In this document: one piece after another, positions 44,590 through 53,750 of the stretch
Numbering within the stretch: the stretch's first letter is position 1
Layout: every line of letters starts with the position of its first letter
Assembly (NCBI RefSeq): GCF_017355985.1
Contig: NZ_JAFIQU010000022.1
Location: 1-64,000 of the forward strand
Length of the DNA: 64,000 bases
Direction: 5' to 3'
From: Arenibaculum pallidiluteum
GTDB lineage: Bacteria > Pseudomonadota > Alphaproteobacteria > Azospirillales > Azospirillaceae
Translations under genes and position numbers: made by a program
The notes under the pieces: generated by a model
Databases searched by the model: none
Told to the model about the DNA's origin: nothing
What the model saw: the letters and a program-made list of their open reading frames with translations, nothing else

Positions 44590-45298
44590 GGGCATGACGC
44601 TGGAGAACATCCGGGATCGCGCCGCCGAGCGGGTCGACGCGGTGCTCGCGTTCATCGAGCGCGGGATCGCGGAGGGCACTTGGCAGCCGGGCGACAAGCT
44701 GCCGACGGAGCGCGAGCTGGAGCGGATGTTCGGCCTGTCAAGAAACACGCTTCGCAAGACGCTCAAGCCGCTCGAGGACAGCGGCCGGATCGTCCGGCAC
44801 GTCGGCCGTGGCTCCTTCGTGGGGACCACGAAGCCGGCGTCCGCACCCGAAGGTGAGAGCCTGCTCCGGCGCATTGTCGGAGCGAGCCCCGCCGAGGTGA
44901 TGGAGGTCCGGCTCATGCTTGAGCCGCACGCTGCGGAACTGGCGGCCGGGCGGGCGAACGCCGAGGACCTGCGTCTGCTGGAGGAATGCCTGGCACGCTC
45001 GGAGGCGGCCGGGGATGTGCCCGAGTTCGAGCACTGGGATGGCAGGCTCCACGTCACCATCGTCGGGGCGACGAAGAACGGCCTCCTGATGGACCTCTAC
45101 GAAGCGATCAACGACGTCCGCCGACAAGCCGAGTGGGGCAAGCTCAAGGCCCGGACCGTCACGACGGAACGGCGAAAGGTCTACATGGAGCAGCACCGGA
45201 GGATAGTCACGGCCCTTCGCGACCGTGACCCGGACGAGGCTCGTAGAAGCCTGCGTGAGCACCTTGAGGTCGTGCGGGCCAATCTTCTGGGCGGGTGA
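44561..45298 (+). CDS. FCD-domain GntR-family regulator
   Basis: 245 aa from ATG 44561, or 234 aa from ATG 44594, which has GAGG six bases upstream and leaves the operator-like repeat non-coding. The winged HTH is WQPGDKLPTERELERMFGLS plus RNTLRKTLKPLEDSGRIVRH. The helical FCD ligand domain begins AEVMEVRLMLEPHAAELAA and continues with HWDGRLHVTIVGATKNGLLM, followed by EQHRRIVTALRDRD with the metal-ligand His positions. FCD regulators respond to organic acids. It is divergent from the operon and most likely represses it until substrate arrives. Confidence 0.93.
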   Translation: MAHEWIIMRSGMTLENIRDRAAERVDAVLAFIERGIAEGTWQPGDKLPTERELERMFGLSRNTLRKTLKPLEDSGRIVRHVGRGSFVGTTKPASAPEGESLLRRIVGASPAEVMEVRLMLEPHAAELAAGRANAEDLRLLEECLARSEAAGDVPEFEHWDGRLHVTIVGATKNGLLMDLYEAINDVRRQAEWGKLKARTVTTERRKVYMEQHRRIVTALRDRDPDEARRSLREHLEVVRANLLGG

Positions 45299-45385
45299 TC
45301 GCGGGTACGCTCCGGCCACGTCGCCAGGCCGACACGGTATCGGCCGAGGACATGTTGGCAGAGGCCCCCACATCACTCCGAAGGG

Positions 45386-45790
45386 ATGATCCTGGAAATG
45401 CTTTGCGCCCTGTGCCTGGTGGCCACGGCCTTGCTCCTGGTCCCACAGCTTGCCTTGGGCGTGAGCCCAAAGGCATCTCCGCCGCCTCTCGCTCGCAGCC
45501 CGCTGCTCTCGCGCGACGCAATGACGGATTGGTGCGCCTCGGGGCAATCCGCGGCCCCGACGTGCCGCAGCGCGATCCTGCAGGCATACGACAGCCTGCT
45601 CCTCGGCTATTCGGACGGGCTCTCAAAACCGCTGCAGCAGTTCTGCGATCTCCCCACGGACCCCGAGGTCATCGTGGAGAGGGTGATGGACTATCGAGGA
45701 CGGAATGTCGAAACGGGCATCCCGTTTGTCCTGTCGCTCACATCGGTGGTCGATAACATCCTGCACACGCAGTACCGGTGCCCGCAGTAG
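45386..45790 (+). CDS. Small exported protein, Rap1a/Tai-like
   Basis: 134 aa. The N-terminus MILEMLCALCLVATALLLVP is a signal peptide, with cleavage probably near ALG. The mature part has four cysteines (DWCASGQ, TCRSAIL, QFCDLP, YRCPQ) and the pattern C-x(n)-G-Y-x-D-G ... F-C-x-P ... V-x-Y ... Y-x-C. This resembles the Rap1a/Tai periplasmic immunity-like family, though no effector gene is adjacent. It should be periplasmic with two disulfides. Partial overlap with a frame on the opposite strand is noise. Confidence 0.65.
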   Translation: MILEMLCALCLVATALLLVPQLALGVSPKASPPPLARSPLLSRDAMTDWCASGQSAAPTCRSAILQAYDSLLLGYSDGLSKPLQQFCDLPTDPEVIVERVMDYRGRNVETGIPFVLSLTSVVDNILHTQYRCPQ

Positions 45791-45904
45791 CTCCTCTCCA
45801 TGGGCAATGCTGGCTAGAACGCGCCGCACCATGCGACCAACCGCGCAGTCCCTCTCACCCGGCTTCCGATGCAGGCTCGAGGCGCAACCAGGAAGGCTTT
45901 GCCG

Positions 45905-46153
45905 ATGCTCGGATGGCTGAACCGTCTTCTGACCTCGGCCTTCGGGAACACCGGCCGGGATCCTGAAGAGCGCGAGCCTCTGTCCTGCACCTATGTCGCG
46001 TCGCTGAGCAAGTTGCTCGCGGACGGGCTGATCCCCGCTCGCACCTGGGTCTGGGCTCTGCGGGCGCGGCCTGCCTCGGTCTGCGGGCGCGGCGGCGGCT
46101 ATGCCGTCGCGAGTTGGCCTCGCCAGGCGGACCTAACGGATCCGGATAGCTAG
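45905..46153 (+). CDS. Hypothetical small protein
   Basis: 82 aa from ATG 45905; an in-frame ATG at 45869 adds 12 residues. The start MLGWLNRLLTSAFGN is amphipathic, then CTYVASLSKLLADGLIPART is helix-like. The second half is Arg/Ala-rich and uninformative. No family is recognised. It lies between a small exported protein and the TPP riboswitch and may not be real. Confidence 0.35.
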   Translation: MLGWLNRLLTSAFGNTGRDPEEREPLSCTYVASLSKLLADGLIPARTWVWALRARPASVCGRGGGYAVASWPRQADLTDPDS

Positions 46154-46289
46154 CCTGATAGACGATCGTCGCGTGATGCGCTCCCCGTAGGCGAGCGAAG
46201 CCAGCCCACGCGATCCGGGAAGCGCCGTCATCCGCACCATGCCGCATGGTGGGCCTTGAACGAAGCCCACGATCCGCTACGGTGAAACC

Positions 46290-46367
46290 CGTTGAATCCG
46301 GGGTGCCCGCATCTGCGGGCTGAGATCACACCCGCGAACCTGATCTGGGTCATTCCAGCGAAGGGAG
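46290..46367 (+). ncRNA. TPP (THI-box) riboswitch
   Basis: The conserved TPP aptamer is read directly: GGGGTGCCC, then a variable stem (GCATCTGCGGGC), then GGGCTGAGATCACACCC, then GAACCTGATCTGGGT, then CATTCCAGCGAAGGGAG. Every invariant block of the THI box (CUGAGA, ACCUGAUCUGG, GCGAAGGGA) is present. The aptamer ends 8 bases before the thiD GTG and its GGGAG doubles as ribosome binding site, so thiamine pyrophosphate should block translation of thiD. Confidence 0.95.
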
Positions 46368-46374
46368 TATTCCG

Positions 46375-47202
46375 GTGATCCCGAACATCCTGACCATTGC
46401 CGGGTCCGATCCCAGCGGCGGAGCCGGGATCCAGGCCGGCCTGAAGACCATCTCGGCCTGCGGCGCCTACGGCGCCGCGGTCATCACAGCCCTAACCGCC
46501 CAGAACACCCGCGCCGTCACAGGGGTCCACGAGGTCCCGCCGGAGTTCGTCGCACTCCAGATCGACACCGTGTTCGCCGACCTCCGCATCGACGCGGTCA
46601 CGATCGGCATGGTCGCGAACGCCACCCTGGCTTCCGTAATCGGAAAGCGCCTGCGGCAGCACGGCGCCCGCGCCGTCGTCCTGGACCCGGTCATGGTGGC
46701 TAAGAGCGGCGATCGACTGCTCGCGCCCGACGCCGTCGAGGCGGTCCGGCAATTTCTGCTCCCCATGGCCATGCTGATCACACCGAACCTGCCAGAGGCT
46801 GCCGTCCTGCTTGGGAGCGAGCCGCCAACGGATTTGGAGGGGATGCGTGAGACCTGCCGCGCGCTGCACCGGCTGGGCCCCGCAAACGTCCTGCTCAAGG
46901 GTGGACATCTCGGCGGCGAGACAAGTCCCGATGTGCTCTTTGACGGATCTGCCTTCACCACCTTCGAGGCTCCGCGCATTCGCACGAAGAACACCCATGG
47001 CACCGGTGACACGCTCGCCTCTGCGATCGCCTCTCTGCTGCCGCAAAGGCCCGACATCGCGAGCGCAATCCGCGACGCCAAGACCTACACGTCAGAGGCG
47101 ATCGCTGCGAGCGGAGAGTTGGACGTCGGGACGGGACATGGCCCCGTCCACCATTTCCACACCTTGTGGTCCGCCTTGCGAGGTGGCTTCAGGGCTTGGT
47201 AA
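46375..47202 (+). CDS. thiD: Hydroxymethylpyrimidine/phosphomethylpyrimidine kinase
   Basis: 275 aa from GTG 46375 directly after a TPP riboswitch. It phosphorylates HMP and HMP-P to HMP-PP for thiamine synthesis. TIAGSDPSGGAGIQAGLKT and ALTAQNTRAV (Gln that contacts the pyrimidine) are family-specific. Later come LDPVMVAKSGDRLL and the ATP/anion-hole loop NTHGTGDTLASAIAS. In Salmonella ThiD the loop has Cys213 (GTGC); here it is Asp212, as in ribokinase and pyridoxal kinase relatives. No other thiamine gene follows, so it is a single-gene regulon member. Confidence 0.93.
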   Translation: MIPNILTIAGSDPSGGAGIQAGLKTISACGAYGAAVITALTAQNTRAVTGVHEVPPEFVALQIDTVFADLRIDAVTIGMVANATLASVIGKRLRQHGARAVVLDPVMVAKSGDRLLAPDAVEAVRQFLLPMAMLITPNLPEAAVLLGSEPPTDLEGMRETCRALHRLGPANVLLKGGHLGGETSPDVLFDGSAFTTFEAPRIRTKNTHGTGDTLASAIASLLPQRPDIASAIRDAKTYTSEAIAASGELDVGTGHGPVHHFHTLWSALRGGFRAW

Positions 47203-47335
47203 AGTCAGCCGGTCACGAATTGGGTGCGGGTTCGTCAAGTCGTGAGATGGTCGTCCGAACGGAGATAGGCGCCCCGCGGTGCGGGCGCGCGGAGACGCCG
47301 TTGCGGCCATGACGAGCGTTGAAACCGGTGTTCGA

Positions 47336-47533
47336 TCAGGCCTGATGGCCTGTGTTGCGGTCAATTATGGCCCGGGCCGTAACCTTTGCCGCGTCCCGAG
47401 GCGTCATGTCCGAGTGTTCCTCGCACAGCTCAGACACCGCGGCCTGTATGGCGACGACCTCCTCGGCGCCCTCCAGCCGTGCGGTCTCGTAGGTGCTGAG
47501 TGCGCTTGCAGCGTCCCGGTCGATCATGTCCAC
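47336..47533 (-). CDS. Small helical hypothetical protein
   Basis: 65 aa, acidic, starting MDMIDRDAASALSTYETARL. It continues EGAEEVVAIQAAVSELCEEH and ends with PRDAAKVTARAIIDRN. It looks like a compact three-helix cytosolic protein with good codon character. No family is recognised. It could be cotranscribed with the exported protein gene upstream on the same strand (stop 47566, 32 bp away). Confidence 0.55.
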   Translation of the reverse strand: MDMIDRDAASALSTYETARLEGAEEVVAIQAAVSELCEEHSDMTPRDAAKVTARAIIDRNTGHQA

Positions 47534-47565
47534 CCTCTTATTGGAGAAACTCAGAATACGCTTGC

Positions 47566-47925
47566 CTACCGCCGCTCTGCCGGCGCGTCCGCCCCCTCCG
47601 CGTCGACGCCGCTGTTGGCAGTGGAGGACAGCATGGTTTCGGCCGACTGCACGGCTGTGGTGCAGCGCCCTTCGTTGCCGTTACGCGCGTAGGTCTCGGC
47701 CTCCTCGACGAGACGAAGGACGTCCTGCCGCTGGTCGGGGCTCAGTGCCTGGGGCTCCTCGTGCGCCTGGCTGCTGGGTCCCTTGCCGCCGTCGCGCATC
47801 GGCTGCCCGGCTTCGAGGGTCTGCCGGACCGAGCGGATCTGGCTGCGGCAGTCGGCGCCCTGCTCGGCGATCGCCAAGCCGGGCGTGAGGGTCAGTGTTG
47901 CCAGCGCAAGTTGCAGGATGCGCAT
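47566..47925 (-). CDS. Exported small protein of unknown function
   Basis: 119 aa from ATG 47925. A signal peptide MRILQLALATLTLTPGLAIA is followed by a short mature protein with two cysteines (ADCRSQIR, GRCTTAVQ). It also carries a helical hairpin (LSPDQRQDVLRLVEEAETYA). An in-frame extension to 47988 has no signal-like character. Probably periplasmic with one disulfide. No family is recognised. It is divergent from the phosphatase gene. Confidence 0.6.
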   Translation of the reverse strand: MRILQLALATLTLTPGLAIAEQGADCRSQIRSVRQTLEAGQPMRDGGKGPSSQAHEEPQALSPDQRQDVLRLVEEAETYARNGNEGRCTTAVQSAETMLSSTANSGVDAEGADAPAERR

Positions 47926-48179
47926 CGGATGACTTCGGACAGGTCTGCGACACGGTCTGGAACAAGCGCTGAAGGTCATTGTCATCATGCGTCACGGAAG
48001 GTTCATGGCACAGGCGCGGCCGCCCGGACGCAGGACGAGCCAGAGGCGCGCAGGTCCCAGCCGCAGCTTGCCCGCGCCCGTCCTGTTCTGCCCTTCGCCC
48101 GCTCCTGTCATCGGCCCGTACCCGTCAAGAAACGGCAACCCCTCGCACCTAGCCTTCCCCGCTCAACCGGCAAGAGGGC

Positions 48180-49780
48180 TTGGCCATATGGTTCGATCGC
48201 GAAGTCGCGCGCCTTGGTATCGATCGCCGCCAGCTGCTGAAGGGAGCGGCCGGCATGGGCCTGCTGGCCATCACCCCGACGGCTTTCGCAAGCCGCGTCG
48301 GGGCCAAGCCCGTCTTCTCGCGCTATCCCTTCTCCCTCGGCGTCGCGTCCGGCGATCCCGCGCCCGACGGCGCTGTCATCTGGACGCGCCTTGCCCCGGA
48401 GCCGCTCGAGGAAGGCGGCATGCCCATGAAGGCCGTGGAGGTCGGCTGGGAAGTGGCCTCGGACGAGCGCATGCGCCAGGTCGTCGCCAAGGGCAACGCG
48501 ATCGCACCGCCGGACCTCGGCCATTCAGCGCATGTCGAGCTGCAGTGCCTGGAGCCCGGCCGCGAGTACTGGTACCGGTCCCGCGCCGGCGACGAGGCCA
48601 GCCAGATCGGTCGCTTCGTCACCGCGCCCGCGCCGGGCGCCACGGTCGGCCGGCTCCGCTTCGCCCTGTGCGGCTGCCAGCACGACGAGACCGGCTACTT
48701 CAAGGCTTTCAGGCACCTCGCCGCCGAGCGGCCGGACTTCGTCTTCCACACCGGGGATTACATCTACGAGTACCGCGCCGAGGGCGCCGCGCGGCCCGGG
48801 CGGGTGCGCCAGCACAACGGCGACGAGATCTACACCCTGGTCGACTACCGGAACCGCTACGCCCTCTACAAATCCGATGCCGACCTGATGGCGGCGCACC
48901 ACGCTGCGCCGTTTATTGTCACCTGGGACGACCACGAGGTCGACAACAACTGGGCCGGGACCGCCGACCAGGACGGCACCGATCCCCAGCTCTTCCTGCT
49001 GCGCCGGGACATGGCCTTCCAGGCTTGGTACGAGAACATGCCAGTCCGGCGCGCGCAGCTGCCCAAGGGGCCGGACCTGCAGCTGTACCGGACCCTTCGC
49101 TTCGGCAGCCTGATCGACTTCCATTCCCTGGTCACGCGCCAGTACCGCTCGGACCAGGCCTGCGGCGACCGCAGCTCGCGGGCTGCGCCGAGGCCGCTAA
49201 TCCGAATCGGACAATCCTCGGCGGTGCGCAGGAGCAGTGGCTGGACCGGCAGCTCGCGGCTGGTCAGGCGACCTGGACGGTGCTCGGGCAGCAGGTTGCG
49301 ATCTACCAGCGCGACTTCGACGGCGAGCCCGGCGAGCGCAGGGTGAGCATGGGCAAGTGGGATGGCTACCGCGTCTCGCGGGATCGCCTCATGGCATCGT
49401 TGAAGGGCCATGGAGTCCGCAACCCGGTCGCGCTGTCGGGCGACGTGCACCTGCACTACGCGTCCGAACTCAAGGAGAGCTACGATGAGCCGGCTTCAGC
49501 GACGCTGGGCGTCGAGTTCACGAACACCAGCATCTCGTCGAATAGCGACGGCAGTGAGGTGGCAGAGGGTTGGGAGGACGCCAAGGCCGACCGCCCGCAC
49601 ATCAAGTACCATTTAGCCCGGCGCGGCTATGTCGCCTTTGATGTGACGCCGACGCGCTGGGATGCGCGCTTCGTGGTGCTCGACAAGGTCTCGGAGCCGG
49701 GCGCGCCGGGGCGCACCGGCGGCGCGCCGGTCGCTGAGGCGGGAAAGGCTGCGCTCAACGTGGCGCGGGGCCAGATCTAG
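48180..49780 (+). pseudogene. phoD: PhoD-type alkaline phosphatase/phosphodiesterase, split by a frameshift
   Basis: The first frame (TTG 48180) has a Tat signal DRRQLLKGAAGMG, the Fn-like N-terminal domain (YPFSLGVASGDP), and the PhoD metal site FHTGDYIYEY, then VTWDDHEVDNNW and RQYRSDQACGD. Near 49180 homology jumps to the next frame: CAEAANPNRTILGGAQEQWL, WTVLGQQVAI, then ALSGDVHLHY (C-terminal metal ligands) and VEFTNTSISS, ending at 49780. A one-base indel between DRSSR and CAEAANP explains both halves. Intact PhoD is a periplasmic Ca/Fe phosphodiesterase releasing phosphate. Could be a sequencing error. Confidence 0.85.
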
Positions 49781-49885
49781 ATGCAGGGGCACGCGAGGGG
49801 AGGGAGCCCCCTGGGCGTCGCCGGAGGCGACATTGCCTGTCCCCTGGTTGGGAGCCGCGCGAACGCACGGGCTCGGGCGCGAGCA

Positions 49886-52138
49886 TCAGGAGGCGCGGGT
49901 TTCCAACAGGTGATCCCGTGCTTCCTCGGCCCTCTGCATGGAGGAGAGATCGCTGCAAGGCACCGCTCCCGCGAAGAGGAAGCCCTGCATCTGATTGCAT
50001 CCGGACCGTGCCAGGAACTCCAGCTGCTCCGAGGTCTCGACGCCTTCGGCCGTGACCTGGACGCCCATGGACTGGCCCATGGTGATGATGGCCTGCACGA
50101 TCGAGGACGAGTTGTCCGAGCTGCCGAGATGGCGCACGAATGACTGGTCGATCTTGATCTTGTCCACCTGGAAGCGTCGAAGGTAGCTGAGGCTCGAATA
50201 GCCGGTCCCGAAATCGTCGAGCGCGATCCGGAACCCGGCGGCGCGCAGCCGCATCAGGGCGCCATGGCAGGCGGCGTTCTCGTCGAGCAGGGCGCGTTCC
50301 GTGATCTCGAGCTCGATGCGCCGCGGGCTGACACCGTGCAGCGTCACCGTTCCCATGAGACGTTCGTAAAGGTCGTCCGTGAAGAACTGCGCGGGCGACA
50401 GGTTCACGGCGACCGGCACGTCCGGCAGCGTGGGCAGGGCGCGGCATGTCTGATCCAGGACCCACTGGTCGAGCCTCACCGAAAGGCCGCACTCCTCGGC
50501 CACCGGCAGGAACCTGGACGGCGGCAGCATGCCCAGGACCGGATGGTCCCACCGGATCAGCGCCTCGAGGCCCGTCAGCGTCCGCCCATCCCGCGACATC
50601 AGGGGCTGATAGTGAACCAGCAGCCCTTCGCCGGTATCAAGGGCGGCCCTCAGCTCGGCCTCTATCCTTCCGCGCTCCAGCACCGATGCGTCCATGCCCT
50701 CGGCGAAGATGCAGTACCGGTCCCGGCCTTCGGCCTTGGCGCGGTAGAGTGCGATGTCCGCCTTGCGCATGAGGTCGGATCCGTCGATGCCCGTATCCGG
50801 CGCGAGCGCCACGCCGATGGTGACGCCGACATTCGCGCGCATGCCGCGCGAGAATGCGAAGGGCTGATGCGCGCATTCGAGGATGCGTCGGCACAAGCCC
50901 TCGACATCGTCCAGGTCGCGGATGCCGATCTGGATGATTGCGAACTCGTCGCCACCGAGCCGCGCGACCAGGTCGCCCCGCCGGACGAGGGCGGAGAGCC
51001 GGGCCGCGAACTCCCGGATCAGCTCGTCTCCCGCCTGGTGCCCCAGCGTGTCGTTGACCTGCTTGAAGCGGTCGAGGTCCAAGAGCAGGAGCGCGAACCT
51101 CGTCTCGTCCCTCGGGGCGGACCGCCGGACCCGGGCGACGGCCTGCTCGAGCCTCTCCGCCAGAAGCGCCCGGTTGGGCTGCCCGGTCAGGACATCGTGC
51201 AGCGCGAGGTGCTGGGCGTGGGCCTCGCTCGCGCGGAGCTCGCCGGAGGCCTTCCACAGCACGCGGACGAGGAGAAGCATGATCCCGACGACGCCGACCG
51301 CCGTCAGCGCGTAGAGCGGCAGGATCCTGTGCAGGATCTGGGCTCCTGGAGCTTCGGGCCGCCACAGCAGGTATCCTATCGGCTTCTCTGCATCCATCAG
51401 GGACAGGACCCTCTCCCCCTCCCGGGCGTCCGGCACGACGGAGAAGCGGGCGCCGTCCATGAGATCCCTCGTGCGGAGATCCTCAAGGAAGGACCCGTCC
51501 AGGAAGCGCACAGCGACCAGCAGGCTCTCCTCTCCCGCTACTGGCGACGGACCGTCGTCGCCGTAGGGGACGACCCGCATGATGCTGGCCACGGCCGGTC
51601 GCCCGCCGACACGCGTCAGCCGCGTCGCGTGCACGGCCCGGCCGGTCGACTTTCGCTCCTTGTGGTCCGCAAGAGAGCCGAACAGGCGCACCTCCGCCAC
51701 CAGCCCGGCCAAGTCGGCTCGCACGGCGGCATACCGCTGGGGATCGGTCTGGACACCGTCCTCCATCACATAGACGGCCTGGTTGACCGCGTTGAGGACG
51801 TAGAGCCGGTCATGCCCGAACATCTGGTGCAGCCACACGCCCAGATTTTCGTCGATCCAGGCGATGTCCAGGCCCTCGGCACTGGTGCGGGTCACGGCAT
51901 CGTCCCACACGGCCACGACCTCGAGCTCGTGCGCCATCTCGGTGAGGACATGAGCGAGGTTGTGGTTGGCGACCCGGATCTGCCGGGCGATCGATGCGTC
52001 GTTGCTCTCCCGCGCCGCCCGAACGATGCCGTAGGCCGTGAAACCGAGCACCATTGCCGTCACGACCATGATGGGCGCGGCGATCTTCATCGAGAAACGC
52101 CACCCGCCGGGACGGAGAACTGTCTGTAGAGCGGACAT
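49886..52138 (-). CDS. CHASE4-GGDEF-EAL cyclic-di-GMP enzyme
   Basis: 750 aa. TM1 is at ~19-41, a periplasmic CHASE4 domain at ~45-270 (HVLTEMAHELEVVAVWDDAV, WIDENLGVWLHQMFGHDRLY), and TM2 at ~280-303. The GGDEF domain keeps the active loop ARLGGDEFAI and metal-binding FALLLLDLDRFKQVND. The EAL domain has GLEALIRW, NLSPAQF, ITERALLDE, DDFGTGYSSLSYL, KIDQSFV and TAEGVET, all catalytic positions present. It may act as cyclase, phosphodiesterase or both. An alternative start is ATG 52090. It is upstream of and divergent from the polysaccharide region, where c-di-GMP control would be sensible. Confidence 0.93.
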   Translation of the reverse strand: MSALQTVLRPGGWRFSMKIAAPIMVVTAMVLGFTAYGIVRAARESNDASIARQIRVANHNLAHVLTEMAHELEVVAVWDDAVTRTSAEGLDIAWIDENLGVWLHQMFGHDRLYVLNAVNQAVYVMEDGVQTDPQRYAAVRADLAGLVAEVRLFGSLADHKERKSTGRAVHATRLTRVGGRPAVASIMRVVPYGDDGPSPVAGEESLLVAVRFLDGSFLEDLRTRDLMDGARFSVVPDAREGERVLSLMDAEKPIGYLLWRPEAPGAQILHRILPLYALTAVGVVGIMLLLVRVLWKASGELRASEAHAQHLALHDVLTGQPNRALLAERLEQAVARVRRSAPRDETRFALLLLDLDRFKQVNDTLGHQAGDELIREFAARLSALVRRGDLVARLGGDEFAIIQIGIRDLDDVEGLCRRILECAHQPFAFSRGMRANVGVTIGVALAPDTGIDGSDLMRKADIALYRAKAEGRDRYCIFAEGMDASVLERGRIEAELRAALDTGEGLLVHYQPLMSRDGRTLTGLEALIRWDHPVLGMLPPSRFLPVAEECGLSVRLDQWVLDQTCRALPTLPDVPVAVNLSPAQFFTDDLYERLMGTVTLHGVSPRRIELEITERALLDENAACHGALMRLRAAGFRIALDDFGTGYSSLSYLRRFQVDKIKIDQSFVRHLGSSDNSSSIVQAIITMGQSMGVQVTAEGVETSEQLEFLARSGCNQMQGFLFAGAVPCSDLSSMQRAEEARDHLLETRAS

Positions 52139-52885
52139 GCAGGGGGAGAGGGCCGGGTGATGATTGCCGCGGGATCTTCACCCAAAAGAACTAAAACTCC
52201 CTTGCTCGCCCCGGCGGCCCGGGGCGGCGATGGCGGAAAAGGCGTCTGCGCTCCTGGCCGAGATTCTCGGAACGCCCTCGATCGCGGCCGGAACGATGGC
52301 TTCGTCGCCGCTTGCCGGTGCTCCGGCGGACATCTGTACAGCCGGTCACACGAATGTCATGGCCATGACCGGCATCGATAGCCGCCCGGCGGCGCTGCGG
52401 CGATACACCGCGCATTCCTGAAGGATAAGTGGAGACTCCATCTTCGCACTGCAGCAATTTCAAAGGATCGAGCGATGCAACCCTGCATAGAAGCTGGATA
52501 GTTTGAGGCATCGAATCCAAAGTAGATGATGTTCATCATCGTAGAGGACGGATTTCTTGTATACTAAAGGAGAGGGCTGTCCGCTTTTTGTCTCTTACGT
52601 GAGGCGGGGTCTGCGGGGTGATATGCGCCTCGCCTTGGAACGAGGAGGTTTCATTCAAAGAAGTCCTTTGAAGCACGCCTGACTTTCTCTGATTCCCACC
52701 GACTTTTCGCTCCTGCCCACAGGGCAGCGGAGTCGTGGGGACATGCCGCAAATTCCCACCCCCCTCGCGGCATGCCGAGGTCCTCACGCAACTGACCCCC
52801 GGAAATCCCGAACGGCGCGATTCAACTCGCGACGAAAGCGAACGCGTCCGTCCGCGGCAACCGGCCCGCAGAGGAAACAATTAAA
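52139..52885. other. Long intergenic region upstream of beta-helix gene 1
   Basis: About 750 bp with no gene recognised. It contains the GATGATG-TT-CATCATC dyad (52525-52540), an AT-richer stretch around 52550-52570 (TTCTTGTATACTAAAGG) that could be a promoter, and from 52767 a segment duplicated upstream of the second beta-helix gene. Confidence 0.45.
52525..52540. promoter_or_regulatory. 16-bp perfect dyad upstream of beta-helix gene 1
   Basis: GATGATG-TT-CATCATC is perfectly symmetric and lies about 345 bp before the gene, next to an AT-rich candidate promoter. A regulator-binding role is inferred from symmetry only. Confidence 0.35.
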
Positions 52886-53750
52886 ATGGCTGATCTCTAC
52901 GTCTCGACGAGTGGTTCGGACAGCGGTTCCGGGACTTCGTCCTCACCCTTCCGCACGATCGCCAAGGCTTCGCAGATGGCCCAGCCCGGGACGACTGTGC
53001 ATGTCGCGCCCGGTACCTACGAGGGCGGCTTCTCGACCTCGAAGAGCGGCACCGCCTCCGCCCCCATCACCTATGTCTCGGACGTGAAGTGGGGCGCCAA
53101 GATCGTCCCGCCCGGCAACTCGGGCAACGGCGTCGCCTGGAACAACCGCGGCGACTACGTGCACATCGAAGGTTTTGAGGTCGATGGCACGAACCACAAG
53201 TCCGGCACGCCGTGGAACTTCGGCATCTACACCACCGGCACCGGCTCGGTGGTCGAGGACAACAAGGTCCACGATATCGCCACCCGGGTCGGCAATGGCG
53301 GCTCCAGCGGCGGTGCCGGCATCGAGGGCGACGGCTATTACGGCGACACCAACATCAAGCTGCTGAACAACGTCGTCTACGACATCGGCGCGGGCGTCGG
53401 CTCCAGCGGCACCATCCAGGGCATCTATCACACCACGACCGGCGAGGTGTCCGGCAACACCGTCCACAACGTCGCGGCAGCGGGCATCAGCCTGTGGCAC
53501 GATGCCCGGAACATCGAGGTCTCCGGCAACACGGTTCACGATTCCGACTTCGGGATCTGGGTCGGTGGTGGCGACTACGTCACGGGCGATGGTCCCGCGG
53601 ACAACATCCGGGTGAGCGACAACGTCATCTACGACAACGCCAGATATGGCATCGCCGAAGGTGGAGACACCGGCCGGAACAATGTCTATGTGAACAACGA
53701 CGTCTCCCAGAACGGCACCGACTGGCGCCTTCAGAACGGCCTGAAGCCGA
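52767..53750 (+). repeat. Direct duplication, copy 1 (upstream DNA plus beta-helix domain)
   Basis: This segment includes ~120 bp of upstream DNA (GCGGCATGCCGAGGTCC start) and the coding part for residues 1-~288. It recurs at 54794-55768. Similarity is very high up to about 53462 and clearly lower after that. Confidence 0.85.

Noticed and set aside
50264-52129. 621-codon plus-strand frame opposite the GGDEF-EAL gene
   Set aside because: No motif; all catalytic motifs of both c-di-GMP domains are on the other strand.
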